The notes under the pieces: model-generated | Seen by the model: the letters and a program-made list of their open reading frames with translations, nothing else | The model's database searches: none | Told to the model about the DNA's origin: nothing | Made by a program: the position numbers and the translations under genes | Assembly: GCA_016858145.1 (NCBI GenBank) | Contig: JAEHOE010000118.1 | Span: forward strand, 343,766 to 407,765 | Length of the DNA stretch: 64,000 nucleotides | Direction: 5' to 3' | Source: Edaphochlamys debaryana | Taxonomy: Eukaryota > Chlorophyta > Chlorophyceae > Chlamydomonadales | Part shown: positions 11,101 to 22,713 of the stretch, piece after piece | Layout: each line of letters starts with the position of its first letter | Numbering within the stretch: the stretch's first letter is position 1

Positions 11101-14100
11101 GCTGAGGGGGAGAGCGTCGCGTGAAAGGGGTTTCCCAGCCCTTGCACGGTAGGCTTTCGGGGCAGCAGCGCCGCTCCCACCCGTACATCCACCCACCCAC
11201 TCAACCCCACCTACCTACCCCTCCGGACCCCAACCCGCCACCCCCACCCAACCCAAGGGCCCCACCTGCACCCGCATCTGCCCCGCCTCGTCCTTCATCA
11301 GCGGCACCAGCAGCGACCCCCCGCCCAGCTCATACGTGTTGCCAGTCAGCGGCTGGCCAGCGCCGCCGTCAGCGGCGCCGCCAGCCGCCGCCGCAGCGGC
11401 GGCGGCGGCATGAGCGCCCGCGGCTGCGCTGGCGGCGGCTGCGCTGCCGGCGCCGGGCGTGGCCCCGCCGCCGCCGGCTGCCGCCGCGGCGGCCGCGGCC
11501 GCCGCAAGGGCGGCGGCTGGCGGCGGCGGCTGCTCGGGCAGGGCTAGGTCCACCATGAAGGGGCAGTCGATGACGCGGGGGTTCAGGTGGACCTGTGTGT
11601 GTGGGGGGCCGAAGGGGGGGGTTTAAAAGTGTGGCCGAAAGGGGGGGGCAGAGTGGGGGCCGGTCACGGCGTGCAAGCACGCCCGCGTCCCTGCTACCCC
11701 TCCCTACTTTACCTTCCTCCCCTCTCCTCCCCTCCCCTCCACCTCCGCCCCACCCCCAGCTTCCCCCACCTTCCAGAACATCTGCAGCTGCCGCAGCTGG
11801 CGGTAGAAGCGCTCCTCGCGATCGGCATGGGCCTAAGGGGGGAGGGGGGAGGAGGGGGAGGAGGGGAGGGAAGGGCAGACAGGGAGGGGTTTGGGCGGAG
11901 TCGGGTCCGATGCGGGGCAGTGGCCTTGCCAACATGCCTTCAACGACCACCCCTGATCCCCTCTGGTCAATTGCCCTCCCCCCCTGCCCTCCCAATCAGT
12001 TGCAGCCATGCAGCCCTGCCCTGCCCTGCCCTGCCCCCCCTCACAACTAGACGCTCTCCCCTCCGCTTCAACCCCCCTCCCCACCTGCAGCGCCTCCGCC
12101 CCCTCCGCCAGGCGCCTCGACACCCGGCCCAGGCTGGCGCTGGTGGAGGCCACTCGCGCCTGGGGGCAGGGTGGGTAGGAAGCAGGGGGTAGGCAGGGGG
12201 TTTGGGGGCAGGTCAGGGGGGTAGTCTGTGAAGCTGGAGCGGGGCTGGAACGCTCCACAGACAACCCCACTATCGCTACCGCACATTCGGTGGGTGTGGG
12301 GACCGGCCGCCCGACCCGCTGCCAGTCTGACCTGCAGCCCGTTGGCCACCGCATCCTCCCGCTTCACACCGGGGCGCCTTGGGGGAGGGGGGAGGGGGGG
12401 GGGAGGGGGAGAAGGGGTTTGGGTTCGTGTCAGGACCTGCAGCCCGTTGGCCACCGCATCCTCCCGCTTCACGCCGGGGCGCCTGGGGGAGGTGGGGCCG
12501 TGGCGTCATGTGGGTTGGCGTGTGGTCGATTGCTGGCAGCACCTGTTGGCAATGCTGGCACGCAAGCCCTGACGGACGGCCGCACACTCTCGTCGTGTGG
12601 GCACACCCAAAAGCCCCTCCCCCTCTTCGCCCCTTGCCCTCCTCCCCCACCCCCCAACTTGTCCTCTTTCCCTCCCTCCCTCTGCGAACCAAGACACTCG
12701 CCTCCCCGCGCTGAAGGGCTTGGCCTCCAGGAAGGCCCGCTCCAGATTAGTCACCACATCCACCAGGATGTCCAGGTTGCCCTGACAGGGGGGGGGAGGG
12801 GAGGGTCAGGGGTTCAGGGGGGTCAGGGAAGGGTCAGGGGGGGAGGGGTAGTCCCAAGCTCCACGCGGCCCTGTACTCCAGCCAACGCAGCTTGCACACC
12901 GCGCGCGCACGCCCCCATGCGAACCCCCCACTCCCTCATCCCCCCGTCGGCATCACCCCCCGCCCCCCCCGCCTCCCCACACACACCTTGGCCTCCTCAA
13001 ACACCTTGATCACCTCCCCCGGGTCGGGCGGGGCGTCCTCGGCCTGCACGGGCAAGGGGAGGGGGTGGGCGGCTGTGAGCGTCCGGGCGGCGTCACAACA
13101 CCCAGTCTGAGTTGTCGAGGCAACCAAAAGCGTGTGGCCCCCGCAGGCCCCACCGCCGCCAGCCCCAACCCCCCGCCAGAGGCACGTCGCGCGTGGGGCC
13201 CATGTGGGCCCGCCCGGCCCCCGTCCTCTACACACTGCGCCCGGGGCGAGGCATGACCAAACCCCGCCGGCAAGACACCCGCCTGTGGCCCCTCTTGCCA
13301 CCACTCCGGCCCAGCTCTCCCTGCCCCCCTGTCCCTGCCCCCCCCCCCCCCAAACACGCCACTGGACACCCCCAAGCCCCCACTCCTGCCTCACACAACC
13401 CAGGCGGCACGCTAGCCCGAAGGCCCCTCGGCGCCCCTCGTGACGGTGTGGGCCCCCGCGCTGGCACCGCAACCCAGGCACCCCCACCCAGGCACCGCGC
13501 CCCTGAAACCGCACCCCGGCCCCCGGCCTCCGGGCAGGATCCTCGGTGGGGGCGGACCCCGGGTGGGGCCGACGGAGGCGGCCGCACACGCCTCTGCCCC
13601 CGCTGCGCCCTGGAGAGTCGCTTGGTGCTTGCCTGTGCCATCCCATGGGCACTTTCCCACCTGGAGCTGCCCCTGCTCCTACCCCTGTCCCTGCCCCTGC
13701 CCCTACCCCCGCAGGACAACACACTGCAACCCCGCCACCCAACCGCCTGGCCCGCTGGTGCCCGGCACGGGCGTTCCGAAGCCGAGACGCCGCGATGCCG
13801 GCCCCGGGTTCGCTCTACTCGCTACTAACATAGCGTCAGCATACGTCCGCCCGGCACGGGCGTCTCGGAGATGCCTGGCATCGCCCAGCCGGAGCCGCGA
13901 CGCGTGGAAGCCGGCCCTTCACGCCAGGCCTAGTCCCACCCGCCTGCCTCTACCCTGCCCCTACCCCTGTTCGTGAGCCGAGACACCTCGAGGCCGGCCC
14001 CTCACGCCACTCGAGAGGCCTTGAGTCCGAACCCCTCCACACGACTGGCCCCACACGCCCCCCCCCCCGCTACGCAGAGTGCCGTCCCTGCCCTTGCGAC

Positions 14101-14495
14101 CTCGCCGCCCACAGGCCCCCCTCCAGGAGGCCTGTCCAGCTGAGCCTAGGCCGCAAGCCCAGCTCCCCCGCGCCCTTCAGCCCTCGAGACCCCTCGGCGG
14201 CCACCCCTGCCCTGCCTCGCCGGCCCTCGCACGTATCCCGGAGGACCCCCGCGCCAGCCCCGGGCCCCTTCTAGCGACTCAGCGCCCAGCTGAGTTGCTC
14301 GCGCAGCGGGCGGGCTCGGCACGGCCACCTGCGATCGCGCACCTCGGCTGGCGCCTCCTCGGTTGGGCCAGCTGCGTCCAGCAGTTGCATGTAGGACATA
14401 TCCATGGGGTCCCATCCCTCCCGAATCTCCTTGCCGCTCGTGACGTCCATCGCCTTGAGCCGCTTAGTGACCGGCTGCGGCACCGCGAATGCCAT
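8118..14495 (-). CDS. MED17: Mediator complex subunit 17 (MED17)
   Basis: Thirteen exons: 14495-14343, 13043-12987, 12781-12702, 12482-12437, 12159-12085, 11832-11770, 11592-11266, 11055-10983, 10808-10753, 10431-10309, 9862-9578, 9369-9311, 8592-8118. They sum to 1872 nt (623 aa), close to the usual 650 aa. Family hallmarks appear in order: VTKRLKAMD near the N-terminus, a coiled region (GNLDILVDVVTNLE), DREERFYRQLRQLQMFWKV matching the plant RFYxALxRLQxxWKV signature, an M-V-D-L strand, WRQVAAGLERDA, and C-terminal LAVVRDGRSDVEG. MED17 is the head-module scaffold linking Mediator to RNA polymerase II in the nucleus. Intron 3 must use a GC donor to keep phase. The exon 12 donor (AC|GTCAGC) is weak and is chosen only because it restores frame. 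A Gly/Pro-rich insertion lies at 9620-9770. The ATG at 14495 is preferred to an in-frame GTG 18 nt upstream. Confidence 0.82.
8575..9040 (-). repeat. three copies of the MED17 last-exon start
   Basis: The start of the last exon (acceptor at 8593-8594, encoding VLAVVR) has two partial upstream copies in the preceding intron, with equivalent acceptor positions near 8918 and 9034. The middle copy encodes VLAVVHTCP and the outer one ALAVVRGSRSD. Similarity fades beyond about 25-40 bp. Confidence 0.65.
10201..10331 (-). repeat. partial copy of a MED17 exon 10 end in its own intron
   Basis: The sequence around the exon 10 donor, encoding HASLARL, recurs 110 bp downstream in the transcript. GCCGCGCCAG starts at 10311 in the exon and at 10201 in the intron, and the match extends through the following GCTCGCGTG. 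Confidence 0.7.
12332..12482 (-). repeat. duplicated 46-nt MED17 exon (two splice-competent copies)
   Basis: Copy A at 12482-12437 and copy B at 12377-12332 (minus strand) each have AG immediately before and GT immediately after. Both encode RPGVKREDAVANGLQ and differ by one synonymous base (GGC versus GGT for glycine). The intervening sequence is only 59 bp. The exon length is 1 mod 3, so one copy keeps the MED17 frame and both together break it. Confidence 0.85.
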
Positions 14496-14788
14496 CTCGC
14501 TCGATCTCGTCACGATCAGCTAGAGAAGAGCGCGGTCTTAGCATCCTAGGCTCAAGGGGAGACACGCGGAGGAACAGTGGCGAGGGCTGGGCCCGTGCGC
14601 GGTGCGTTCATACTCCTAAGGTTGTCACGCGTGAGGTGCAGGGTCGTTGGTGCATACTTGGCCGTCTAGGGGAAGCGCGAGGTGATGAAGGACTCGTTTC
14701 GCCATCTGCTCGCGCCAGTTCTTCCGACAGAGCAGCCCCCTTCACACTCATTGTTGCCCACTCGAGTTCTTACGCTTCACCTGCAACA
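14496..14788. promoter_or_regulatory. shared divergent promoter region, MED17 / DUF2301
   Basis: Only 293 bp separate the two divergent ATGs (14495 minus, 14789 plus), so both 5' UTRs and core promoters must lie here. No obvious TATA box was seen. Confidence 0.6.
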
Positions 14789-17700
14789 ATGCAGCTAGCA
14801 ACACGGCTAAATGCTGCCCGGGCGCTGCCCGGATGCAACAATGCCAGGGCGTTCAGCCTGCCGAGGACGCCGGTGCTCCCAGCTCGGCGCTCTCTGAAGT
14901 CGACGCACGTGGCACGCGCAGCAGACGCCGGCAGTGAGCCCGGTGAGCAGGCTCTTCCACGGGAGTGGATGGATGCTTCGGAACGGGGATGGGTGGACCG
15001 CCCCGCCCCCGCCTCTTCTGCCCAGGCCATCACTCCCAGCACACACCTCCCCTCCCCTCCCCACTCCTCTCCTCCCTCACCCCATCCACCCTCGCCCTCT
15101 CTACTGCCCCAACCCCCGCTGCTTCAACCTCTCAGTCTACCAGGGCCGCTTCGGCGCCTGGTCCGTCACGGACGCCGACCGGCTCGAGGTGGTGGGCTAC
15201 CGCCTGGGCATCAGCGTCACGGCGCTGGGTGGGTTACGGTCGTGCTGCCGTGGCGTGCCGTGCCGTGCTGTGATATGCTGTGATGCGGCGTGCCGTGCTG
15301 GGAAGCAACGTCACGGCGCTGGGTGGGAACGGAGGGGTTGGAGCGCTGGCGCTGGGGGGGCACGTTGGGCTGGCAGCAAGCGTCGCAGCGTACAGCGTAC
15401 AGCGGCGGTCGCCTGCGTGCGCTGAGCTGCGGCGTGCTGTGCTGTGCTGAGCGGTGCACGTGAAAGAGCCCCTACCTGGCGGCTGTCGCTAGGGCGCGGG
15501 AGGGAGCGGACGGGTGTGCCCCGGGGGCCGGAGCGACCGTACTGCGGAGCTGTGCGGCCCTGTTCCTCACTTCCATGCCCACACCCATCCACCCCTTCCC
15601 GCCTGCCCCCTGCCCCCTGCCGCCTCCCCCTGCAGCCTTCCTGTTCAGCGGGGCTTACGCGCTGCTGCCGCCAGACCAGGAGGGGCTGCGGGGGGCCATG
15701 CAGGTGAGCGGGGGGCAGGGGTCCCAGGAGCGCCAAATGTTCTGGGTTGGCTTGTTCTGGATTGGCTTGTCCTGGATTGGGCAGGCCGTGTGGGCGGGCT
15801 CACGGCTCCAAATGCCTCCGGGACCGGGCCGCTGTGGACACGGCAAACGGATTACAGCAAGCGGGACTGTTCGAGTGTTCGCCCAGCCCTGCAGTTCCTC
15901 GCCTTCCCCTCCTACCTTTCGTGCCCCCCCCTCCCCCTGCCCGCCTTCCCCCAGCCCCTGCTGGACCCCGTGGCCCTGGCCGGTGCCGCGGGCATGGGCG
16001 CATCGCTGCAGCTCATCCACATCTACCTGGCGCCGCTGAAGCGGGCGCTGCAGGTGTGTGTGGTGGGGGGCAGTCAAGGGTGTGTGTGGGCGGTGTCCGA
16101 CGCGCGTCAGGGAATATTGCCTGGCGCCGCTCAAGCGGGCGCTGCAGGGGGGGTGCGGGTGGGTAGTCAAGGGTGTGTGTGCGGTGCAGAAGACAGCGCT
16201 GCAGGTGTCTGGGGGATGCCGGTGTAATGTCCAAGGGGAGAGTCCCGACCCAGTCCTAGAGTCCAACGCCCGTCCCCTCGTCTTCCCGCGCCGCAGGTGT
16301 TCTGGGCTCTGGGCACCGCGGGGGCGGTGTACCTGGCGCTCACGCAGGTGCGGCCCCGGGGGAGAGGGCTCGGGGAGAAGCGGAGAAGGGGTGGTTTGAA
16401 GTCTGGTGCGGTGCGGGGGGCTGCGAAGGAGGGGCTCAGGTCAGGGCCCCGCGGAACCAGAGGAGGCGACAAGCAGGGCGGGGCGGAGGAGGGGCAGGCC
16501 TGGGCAGGCCCGCCCAATCCCAAGCGCCCCCATCAGAGCCCGTGCTGTGGCCTGCAAGCCTTGAGCCTTGGTCGCGTCATGGGCGACACTATGCCGTACA
16601 CAATGCCGTAGAGCACTGCACCCGTACGGTCCTGCAGGCCTCAGGCATTCGGTCCTGCAACCCCGGGCAGCGCCTGCGGCCTAGGCCACACCCCTCGCCT
16701 CACTTGCTCGTCCCACTGCTCGTCCCGCAGGACACCCCCGTGTCCCTGTACGTGTACGAGCACCCCGTGTGGATCTGGGCCGTGGGGCCGCTGTTCGCGG
16801 CGCTGACGGGTGCGTTGCTCTAACCGCCTCGGGGCGGGACCTCGGGGCGCTGGGGTGCAGACTTGAGAAACGGGACCGCTCTGCCTCTGTGCCAGTCCCG
16901 CTCGCACCGACCTGGCCCGTCCAAGCCCGTCCCGTTACGACCGGCACCCTTCCTGGTGTCCCAGCTGCACGTGCCTGGCCTGGGGAAAGGGGAACTGGGA
17001 GACGGGTTGCGCGAAAAGCAGGTCAGCAAAGTGCAGACCCAGGTTCCTGGGGGCCAGGGACCCCACCGCCTCTGCGCCTAACCTGTCCCCACGCACCCCG
17101 CCCCATTCCGTCCCAAATCTATCCCTCCCCCAGGCATGGCCTTCAAGGAGGGGCTCTGCTACGGCAAGTGGGAGGCGGCCGGCCTCTTCGGCGCCACCCC
17201 CCTGCTGGTGGGGGGGCACCTGCTCGGCATCTTCCCGGAGAACGTGAGCGGGGCGGGATGGCGGGGCGTTGGGCAGGGAGGGATAGCAAGGCAGAACACG
17301 AGGGAGCCGATTGAGCAGGAGGAGGGGAAGAGATGGAATGGGTTCCTGCACCCACAACCCCGCCTTCCACCCCCAAGTCCACGCTGCCCTTCGCCACAGA
17401 CAACACCCCTCACCCCGCTTCCCCTCGTTGCACCCCCCTCCCTCACCCGGCCCCCCCCCTTCCAGGTGGAGCGGGGCCTGCTGGCGTCCTGCATGGTGCT
17501 GCTGGGCGTCTTCGCGGCACGCAAGTACACGCAGGTGCGCTGGCGTGTACGGCATGTGCCGTACGGTGGAGGAGGGGTTGCTGCGTGATGGGGATGGCGA
17601 AGGAGCCGCGTTGGTTGCTACGTCCCCTACGACCCGGATTCCACTCCCCAATCCCTCTCAGCAACTAACACCCCAACCCCGACTCTCAACTCCCAACTCC

Positions 17701-18075
17701 CAACTCCCAACTCCCAACCCCACAACCCCAGGCCTACAAGGACGACATCGGAGACAAGTCCGTGTTTGAGTGAGGCGGGGAGGGTGTTTGTGTAGATTGC
17801 CTGGGGGGCGTGGGCGAGCTTTGCGGGCTCGGGACTGCACTTCTGGGCCTCGGCGGCCTGAGCCATCTCGCCCGAACCAGCGCCCTCTGCCCAAACCCAC
17901 ATGGCATACCTAAACCCGAACCCTGTTTCCATGCCGAGCCGTACCAGCCGCATTCCTCCCCTCCTTCGCTCACCACCACCTGCCCCATCTTCCTCCGTTT
18001 GCCCCCAGGTTCCAGAAACTTCCGGTCGAGGAGCAGACCGCCATCCTCCAGGCGCGGGGCATGCTGGACGACTGA
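14789..18075 (+). CDS. chloroplast DUF2301 integral membrane protein
   Basis: Ten exons: 14789-14942, 15136-15228, 15636-15703, 15955-16053, 16297-16347, 16731-16809, 17134-17243, 17466-17534, 17732-17769, 18009-18075. They total 828 nt (275 aa), with all GT-AG junctions in phase. The N-terminal ~50 residues are Arg/Ala/Ser-rich without acidic residues (MQLATRLNAARALPG), a typical algal plastid transit peptide. The mature part follows the cyanobacterial DUF2301 pattern: YQGRFGAW near the start, about six hydrophobic segments, LIHIYLAPLKRALQ, VYEHPVWIW, GMAFKEGLCYGKWE, GGHLLGIFPEN and the C-terminal DIGDKSVFEFQKLPVEEQ. The family is known in cyanobacteria and plastid-bearing eukaryotes as an uncharacterised multi-pass membrane protein; its activity is unknown. 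Location (thylakoid or envelope) is inferred from the transit peptide only. Confidence 0.87.
16026..16148 (+). repeat. 95-bp displaced copy of a DUF2301 exon 4 end
   Basis: The end of exon 4, encoding LAPLKRALQ (16027-16053), recurs almost perfectly at 16122-16148 in the following intron. One base differs (CTG to CTC, synonymous). A degenerate third piece, ACAGCGCTGCAGGTGTCT, lies near 16193. Surrounding GTCAAGGGTGTGTGTG is also repeated. Confidence 0.75.
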
Positions 18076-18820
18076 GGCAGTGGGGGCTGGCGGGAACGGA
18101 TTTGGGCCAAAGCCGGGCAGGTGGGGTCTTGGACTGGGGTGGGGGCGGTGGAGGGTGGGGCGGGGCAGGACGGGTGTTGGAGGTTGGTGGGGCAAGCAGG
18201 CGGGGGCGTGGAGATGGGGCTGGTCGGGAAAGGGGGCCAGGGCCCTGGCCTGGCGCTGTGACGAATTGGGGGCGGCATCATGAAGCCTGAAGAGGGCCAA
18301 TGCAGCCGCTGGGCGTGGGCCCTTTTGCGCGCGGGATGAGGAGGTGTGATGCGTCTGGACGGCGGGCAGGGTGAGATGGTGGCCGGCGGGGTAGCATCAC
18401 TCTTGTGAGCGTACTAAGACCTGCTACGATCTTATGCATTGGGTGCCGTGTGCGGAGCAGTCCTGGTGCAGTCAGCAGGTCGCCTTTCGATTCCCATGGG
18501 GTGAGCTTGAGTGCATGTGCTGGTTGGGTCGGTGAGCACACCAGAGGGACCGGTGGAAGGAGTGAGGAAGGACGAAGGAGGTCTGGAGGGGGCCCGTGGG
18601 GAGCTGCCGCGGGGCAGATGCCTCGTGCCGTGCAAGTGTCGAGAAGGGTGACAACAGCAGCTGCGCGCATACTCATGTTGCCTTTGCAAGTGCGTTCGAC
18701 TAGGAAGTCGAGAGAGTCACCCAGGACGTGCATACCTCGCTCGAGGCCGCCTAACCAGTTCAAAATAGAAACAAGTGCACTTCGGCTTAGAACGCTGCAC
18801 TGAGACGCGTAGTTAGTACC
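18076..18820. other. intergenic, DUF2301 3' side to first MYND gene
   Basis: 745 bp. No open frame with protein character and no RNA gene recognised. It must contain the DUF2301 3' UTR and the promoter of the first MYND-family gene, but I saw no clear TGTAA signal close to the stop. Confidence 0.5.
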
Positions 18821-21752
18821 ATGCAGCCGGAACGCGATGGAGAGCCTCAGATATCCGTGCAGCAGGCGTCTCGCAAGTTGCGGGAGGATGCAGCGCGGCT
18901 GGTTGGAGGCCTGGAGCTCAGCACGGGCGCTTTCGAGGAGCTGCGGAATGCCCTGAACGTGCTCATTGAGAAAGCCACGAGCGCTGATCCGACCGGCACG
19001 CTCTCGGTCGTGTGTGGCCCGAGCAACATCGCCCTGCCGCTGGCGCAGCTCATCTCGCACGCCGTGCGGACCGAGATAGCTGTCGATCGGTCTTCGGAGC
19101 CCTATCAGAGGCATCTGCACTGCGCAGGGGCGCGCGCTGTGGAACTCGCCGCTCTGATCTGCAAGGCCGCCGTCAAGGCGCCCGCGGGATCCCCGGCAGT
19201 CGCGGCCGCATCTGCGCTGGCTAGCACGTTGCTACGCACGCAGACACTCCAGGCCGCGGCTCGGCAAGCAGCATCCTTCGCCGGGGCGTTAGCACCGGGA
19301 GGGGCGTGGCCGTCCCGGGCAACGGTAGCCTCCCCTGCGGCTATGCAGGCTTGGACCTTGTCCATGGGCGCTCGACACCACGCCCTTATGGTGGCGGCGG
19401 CCGTCCTCCGCCTGGTGGCGGGAATAGCCATGCTTGCGCATAAGCACAAGGACAAGGCGGTGAACGCAGCCCTGGTGGCGGCCCTGCGCCAGAGCCGACT
19501 GATGGACCACATGGGTCGGCTCCTGCTACTCGTCTCGCCACCGCCCGGCCTCTGGCCGCCCTGGGATCCACTGGACTGCACATATCGCCACGCGCTCATA
19601 AGCCTGTTTGGGGCAGCAAATCAAATGTCGCGCCCCGTCGACCCTGACGGCGGTTTGGCGAGGGCCGACCACGCCGGCATGCTGTTCCCTGGCGCCTGCA
19701 ACGCTCCCCTGACGCTCAGCGCCGCGGCCCTGGCTGCGGCCGACGGAGGGCCCTGCGGCCTGCCGCGCAGCCCGCTCCTCACATCGCCCACGTTCCGCAG
19801 CGCTCGCTACTCCTACCCATGCCTGGACGGATGGGTGCTCCAGTGGCTCATCACCCTCCTCGTCTTCGACGCAGACACCGCGCTCCCCCACCTGACGTCA
19901 GTCTGCTCACCCCGTGCCACCATCCGCCTCCTGCTGCGCGTGCTGCGCCTGGCGGCTGCGTCCATCCGGGCCGCGGGCGGACACGTGGTGCAGGCGCCGG
20001 ACGGCAAGCTGCAGGTCGACATGGGCTGGGCCGGCGGGCGGCGGGCCGAGGTGCAGGAGTACAAGCTGCTGCTCACGCCGGAGGATGCCCGCATCCTGCC
20101 CGTGCCAACACTGATTGGGCTGCAGATGGTGGCGGAGCGGGCCCCAAAGGCGTGGACCGCCGAGGCGGAGCGGTCCCTGGCGCCTCTGCTGTCGGCCGTG
20201 CGCAGCTGCCTGGAGGGGGCCAGTGTCGAAGACCAGGAGGACGAAGACCTGCCCTGCCACCTGCTGTGCCTGCTCGGAGACGCCGCCAAGGCCCGGCCCG
20301 CCGGCCCAGGCGAGTGCTCTAACTGCAGCCGACAAGCACCCGCCGCCGCTGCGGCCTCATACGCTCGTGCTGGCCCGCTGCCCTGAGCCTGGCTTGATCC
20401 TTTCTTTCCTAGTGTGTTGCGCGTCCGCCGGACGGAGTTGATGGACTGACTTGTGTGCCTTGCCCACCACTCCCTCCGCAGACGAGCCCTACGTGTCCCT
20501 GCAGAGCCTACGGTGGCCCCTGGTGCGGAGCGGGCTGGTGCCGATGCTGGAGACGCTGCTGCGCTGCGGGGGCAAGGACCCATCGGGGCCGGAGGCCCTC
20601 CTGGCGGGAACGCTGGTCTCCTTTCGGGGCAAGGGCGCCAGCGCGGTGAACCTCCTCATCCTCGACAGCCCGCCGCGCCAGGCCGCGGCCTTCATGTCGA
20701 CGCTCGCCAAGCTCCTGCGCCGGACGCCGCCCCAAGCCCTGCTGGAGCCAAAGGACCGCGGGTCGCCTGGCCTGCAATATGCGGCCCTGCTGCTGCAGTA
20801 CTCTCTGAGCATTGCGGACGGCGTGGATTTCTGGACCGAGCCGCCCGCACCGGTCGACCCGGCCGAGCCCTGTGCCCCTATCTTCGTGATAGCGCTCGCA
20901 GTGGTGAAGCTGCTGCCGGAGCTGGCCCGGCTGGTGAGGGAGGCGGCACAGCTGGTGGCCGCGGGCGGCGTGCCGCACGGCAGGGACGCGTGGCACCTGC
21001 ACAAGGGCATCGAGGTCGTGCTGAGGGCCCTCGAGGCGGCCGTGCGCAGCGCCTCAAGGCCCACGGGCAGCACCCCCGCTGCCGCGCCCCGGGGCCGCCT
21101 GGACGCGGCCCTGTCCCTGCCCTTCCTGGTGTGGGAGGCGGGCGCTGTGCCGCTGCTCGGCGCCCTGCTGACCCTGCTGGAGTCGGGCGGGGGGGACACC
21201 GGCGAGGCGGCAGACGGCGAGGAGCTGTGCATCCAGCCCGACCTCCTCAGCTGCCTGGGCGAGGCCTGCCTGGGCCTGCACCGGTCCTACCCGCACCTGG
21301 TCTTCCCAGCCGGCCGCGCCGCCTGCTGGGGTGGGAGCAGCGGCGACGTAGCCGCGGGCGGATTCGGCGCCTTGGGCTGGCGGCCGGCGGCGCTGTGGAG
21401 GCTGGCCTCGCTGCTCGAAGGCACACACACGGCCCTGAGCAGGGGGCTCCTGAGCTTAGCTGACCAGCTGGAGCAGGCACCGGCCGCCGGCGGGGCTCCT
21501 GGAGTGAGTGCCTCCCCCTGGCACGCCAAGCTGACGCGGCAGGCCGAGGCCCTGGCGGCGCTCCGGGCTGAGGTCCGGGGCTTGCTGCCCGCGTGCGGCA
21601 ACCCCGCCTGCGTCAGCCTGGCGGGCGACAGCGAGGCTGGGCTGCGCCTGCAGGCGTGCGGGCGCTGCGTCGCGTGTCGTCCCGCTGCGGCCGGGGGTGC
21701 CCGGCTGCGCACTGGCGGGCGGGGCAGGGGGCGGCGGGCGTTGCGAAACTGA
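18821..21752 (+). CDS. MYND-family protein, paralogue 1, with degenerate zinc finger
   Basis: Two exons, 18821-20309 and 20482-21752 (919 aa). The junction is phase 1 and uses a GC donor (CCAG|GCGAGT); no GT donor keeps the frame. The protein is Ala/Leu-rich helical repeat-like throughout. Blocks shared with the two downstream paralogues are ADGGPCGLPRSPLL, IRLLLRVLRLAAAS, PPRQAAAFMSTLAKLLRRTP and LAALRAEVRG. The C-terminus starts a MYND finger (CGNPACVSLAGDSEAG, ACGRC) and then departs from the family. The expected Cys/His half is present only in another frame (CGRGCPAAHWRAG), and there the final His is Gln and the final Cys is Gly. MYND fingers normally bind proline-rich partners; this one probably cannot. 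The ATG is the first in the frame and aligns with no conserved N-terminus of the paralogues. Confidence 0.75.
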
Positions 21753-22713
21753 GGTCCAAGGGGGGCCGACAACCGATGGATTTGGGCTGGGCCAATAATA
21801 TGTGTCAAGGGCTGCTCAACTAATATGTGCGTGTGTGTGGGGGGGGGGGGTATGCAGGACGTGCGCGGGACTCTGAGATGCCGTTTGGCACCTTGACGAA
21901 ATGCATGTCGGCGGCTCATACAGCTTTGTCGGCGGCGCCGTGACGCTGATCTGTACATGTGTCTATGGTTTGCATTGTTGCTGCTGAGTGGAGGGCGGGA
22001 CGTACGCGCTGCGTCCTGTTGGTATCCTCAGTCCGCGCCGCAAGGGTTTGGTCGCCTGCGTGAGTTCTGCCGTGGACCAACCGAACCTGCTCCAACGTTT
22101 GCCGTGCCCATCAAGGCCGGGGGTTGCAGCGGAGGGGTGTCGAGTGTTGCGGGGATGTAGAGCTGGTTGAGCGTCAACGAGGTGTTCTGTTTTTGTGCTG
22201 AGCCCCGGCGCGGAGCGCCTGGCGCGGAGCGCCTGGCGCGGAGCGCCAGCCGGGGGGCTCAGCCCTCTATGATTACCCCGTGTCGGTGTCGGGAAGGGTG
22301 ACAAGGGCAGGCTGCCCAGCATTTGCGCTTTGAGCTCTGTCTGGCCCTGTACTTGGTCTGGAACCGGACTCGCCGGAGGGCATGCAGGAATTGGGGCGGG
22401 GCACGGTGTGCGGTGGGAGATGCCCGCTGCCACTTGGCTGTTGTCTACCGCTCCGAGAGGGAGGATAAACGGTGGCGGGGAAAGCACCATGGGATGGGGG
22501 CGGACGGGCGGTCAGAGCGGTTGCCGGTTGTCGAGGAGGCCCTCGCCACAGTGCCACAATGCTGTTGACCATGCAAGCGTTGCCTGTCAGCGAAGTGGGG
22601 GTTAGGACGGGAGCATCAGCGAGCGGGGATCAGCAGGGGTGAGGATGGGGAGGGTGTGTGCATGTAGAGGGGAGAAGGAAGCAACATGGGCTGGCGCCGA
22701 AGTGGGGTTCTGT
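21753..22713. other. intergenic and shuffled promoter sequence upstream of MYND paralogue 2
   Basis: 961 bp without a supported gene. A triplet of GGCGCGGAGCGCCTGGCGCGG-like palindromic decamers lies at about 22207-22248. From about 22605 onward the sequence (CAGCGAGCGGGGATCAGCAG, GAAGGAAGCAACATGGGCTG) is homologous, in inverted orientation, to 46330-46465, so it is part of a promoter module carried with this gene family. Confidence 0.5.

Noticed and set aside
14271..14513. MED17 start at 14513
   Set aside because: That codon is GTG; the first ATG in frame is at 14495 and precedes the conserved N-terminal block.
20303..20320. Ordinary GT donor for the MYND paralogue introns
   Set aside because: GT candidates a few bases downstream give the wrong phase for exon 2 in all three paralogues; only the GC donors keep the conserved frame.
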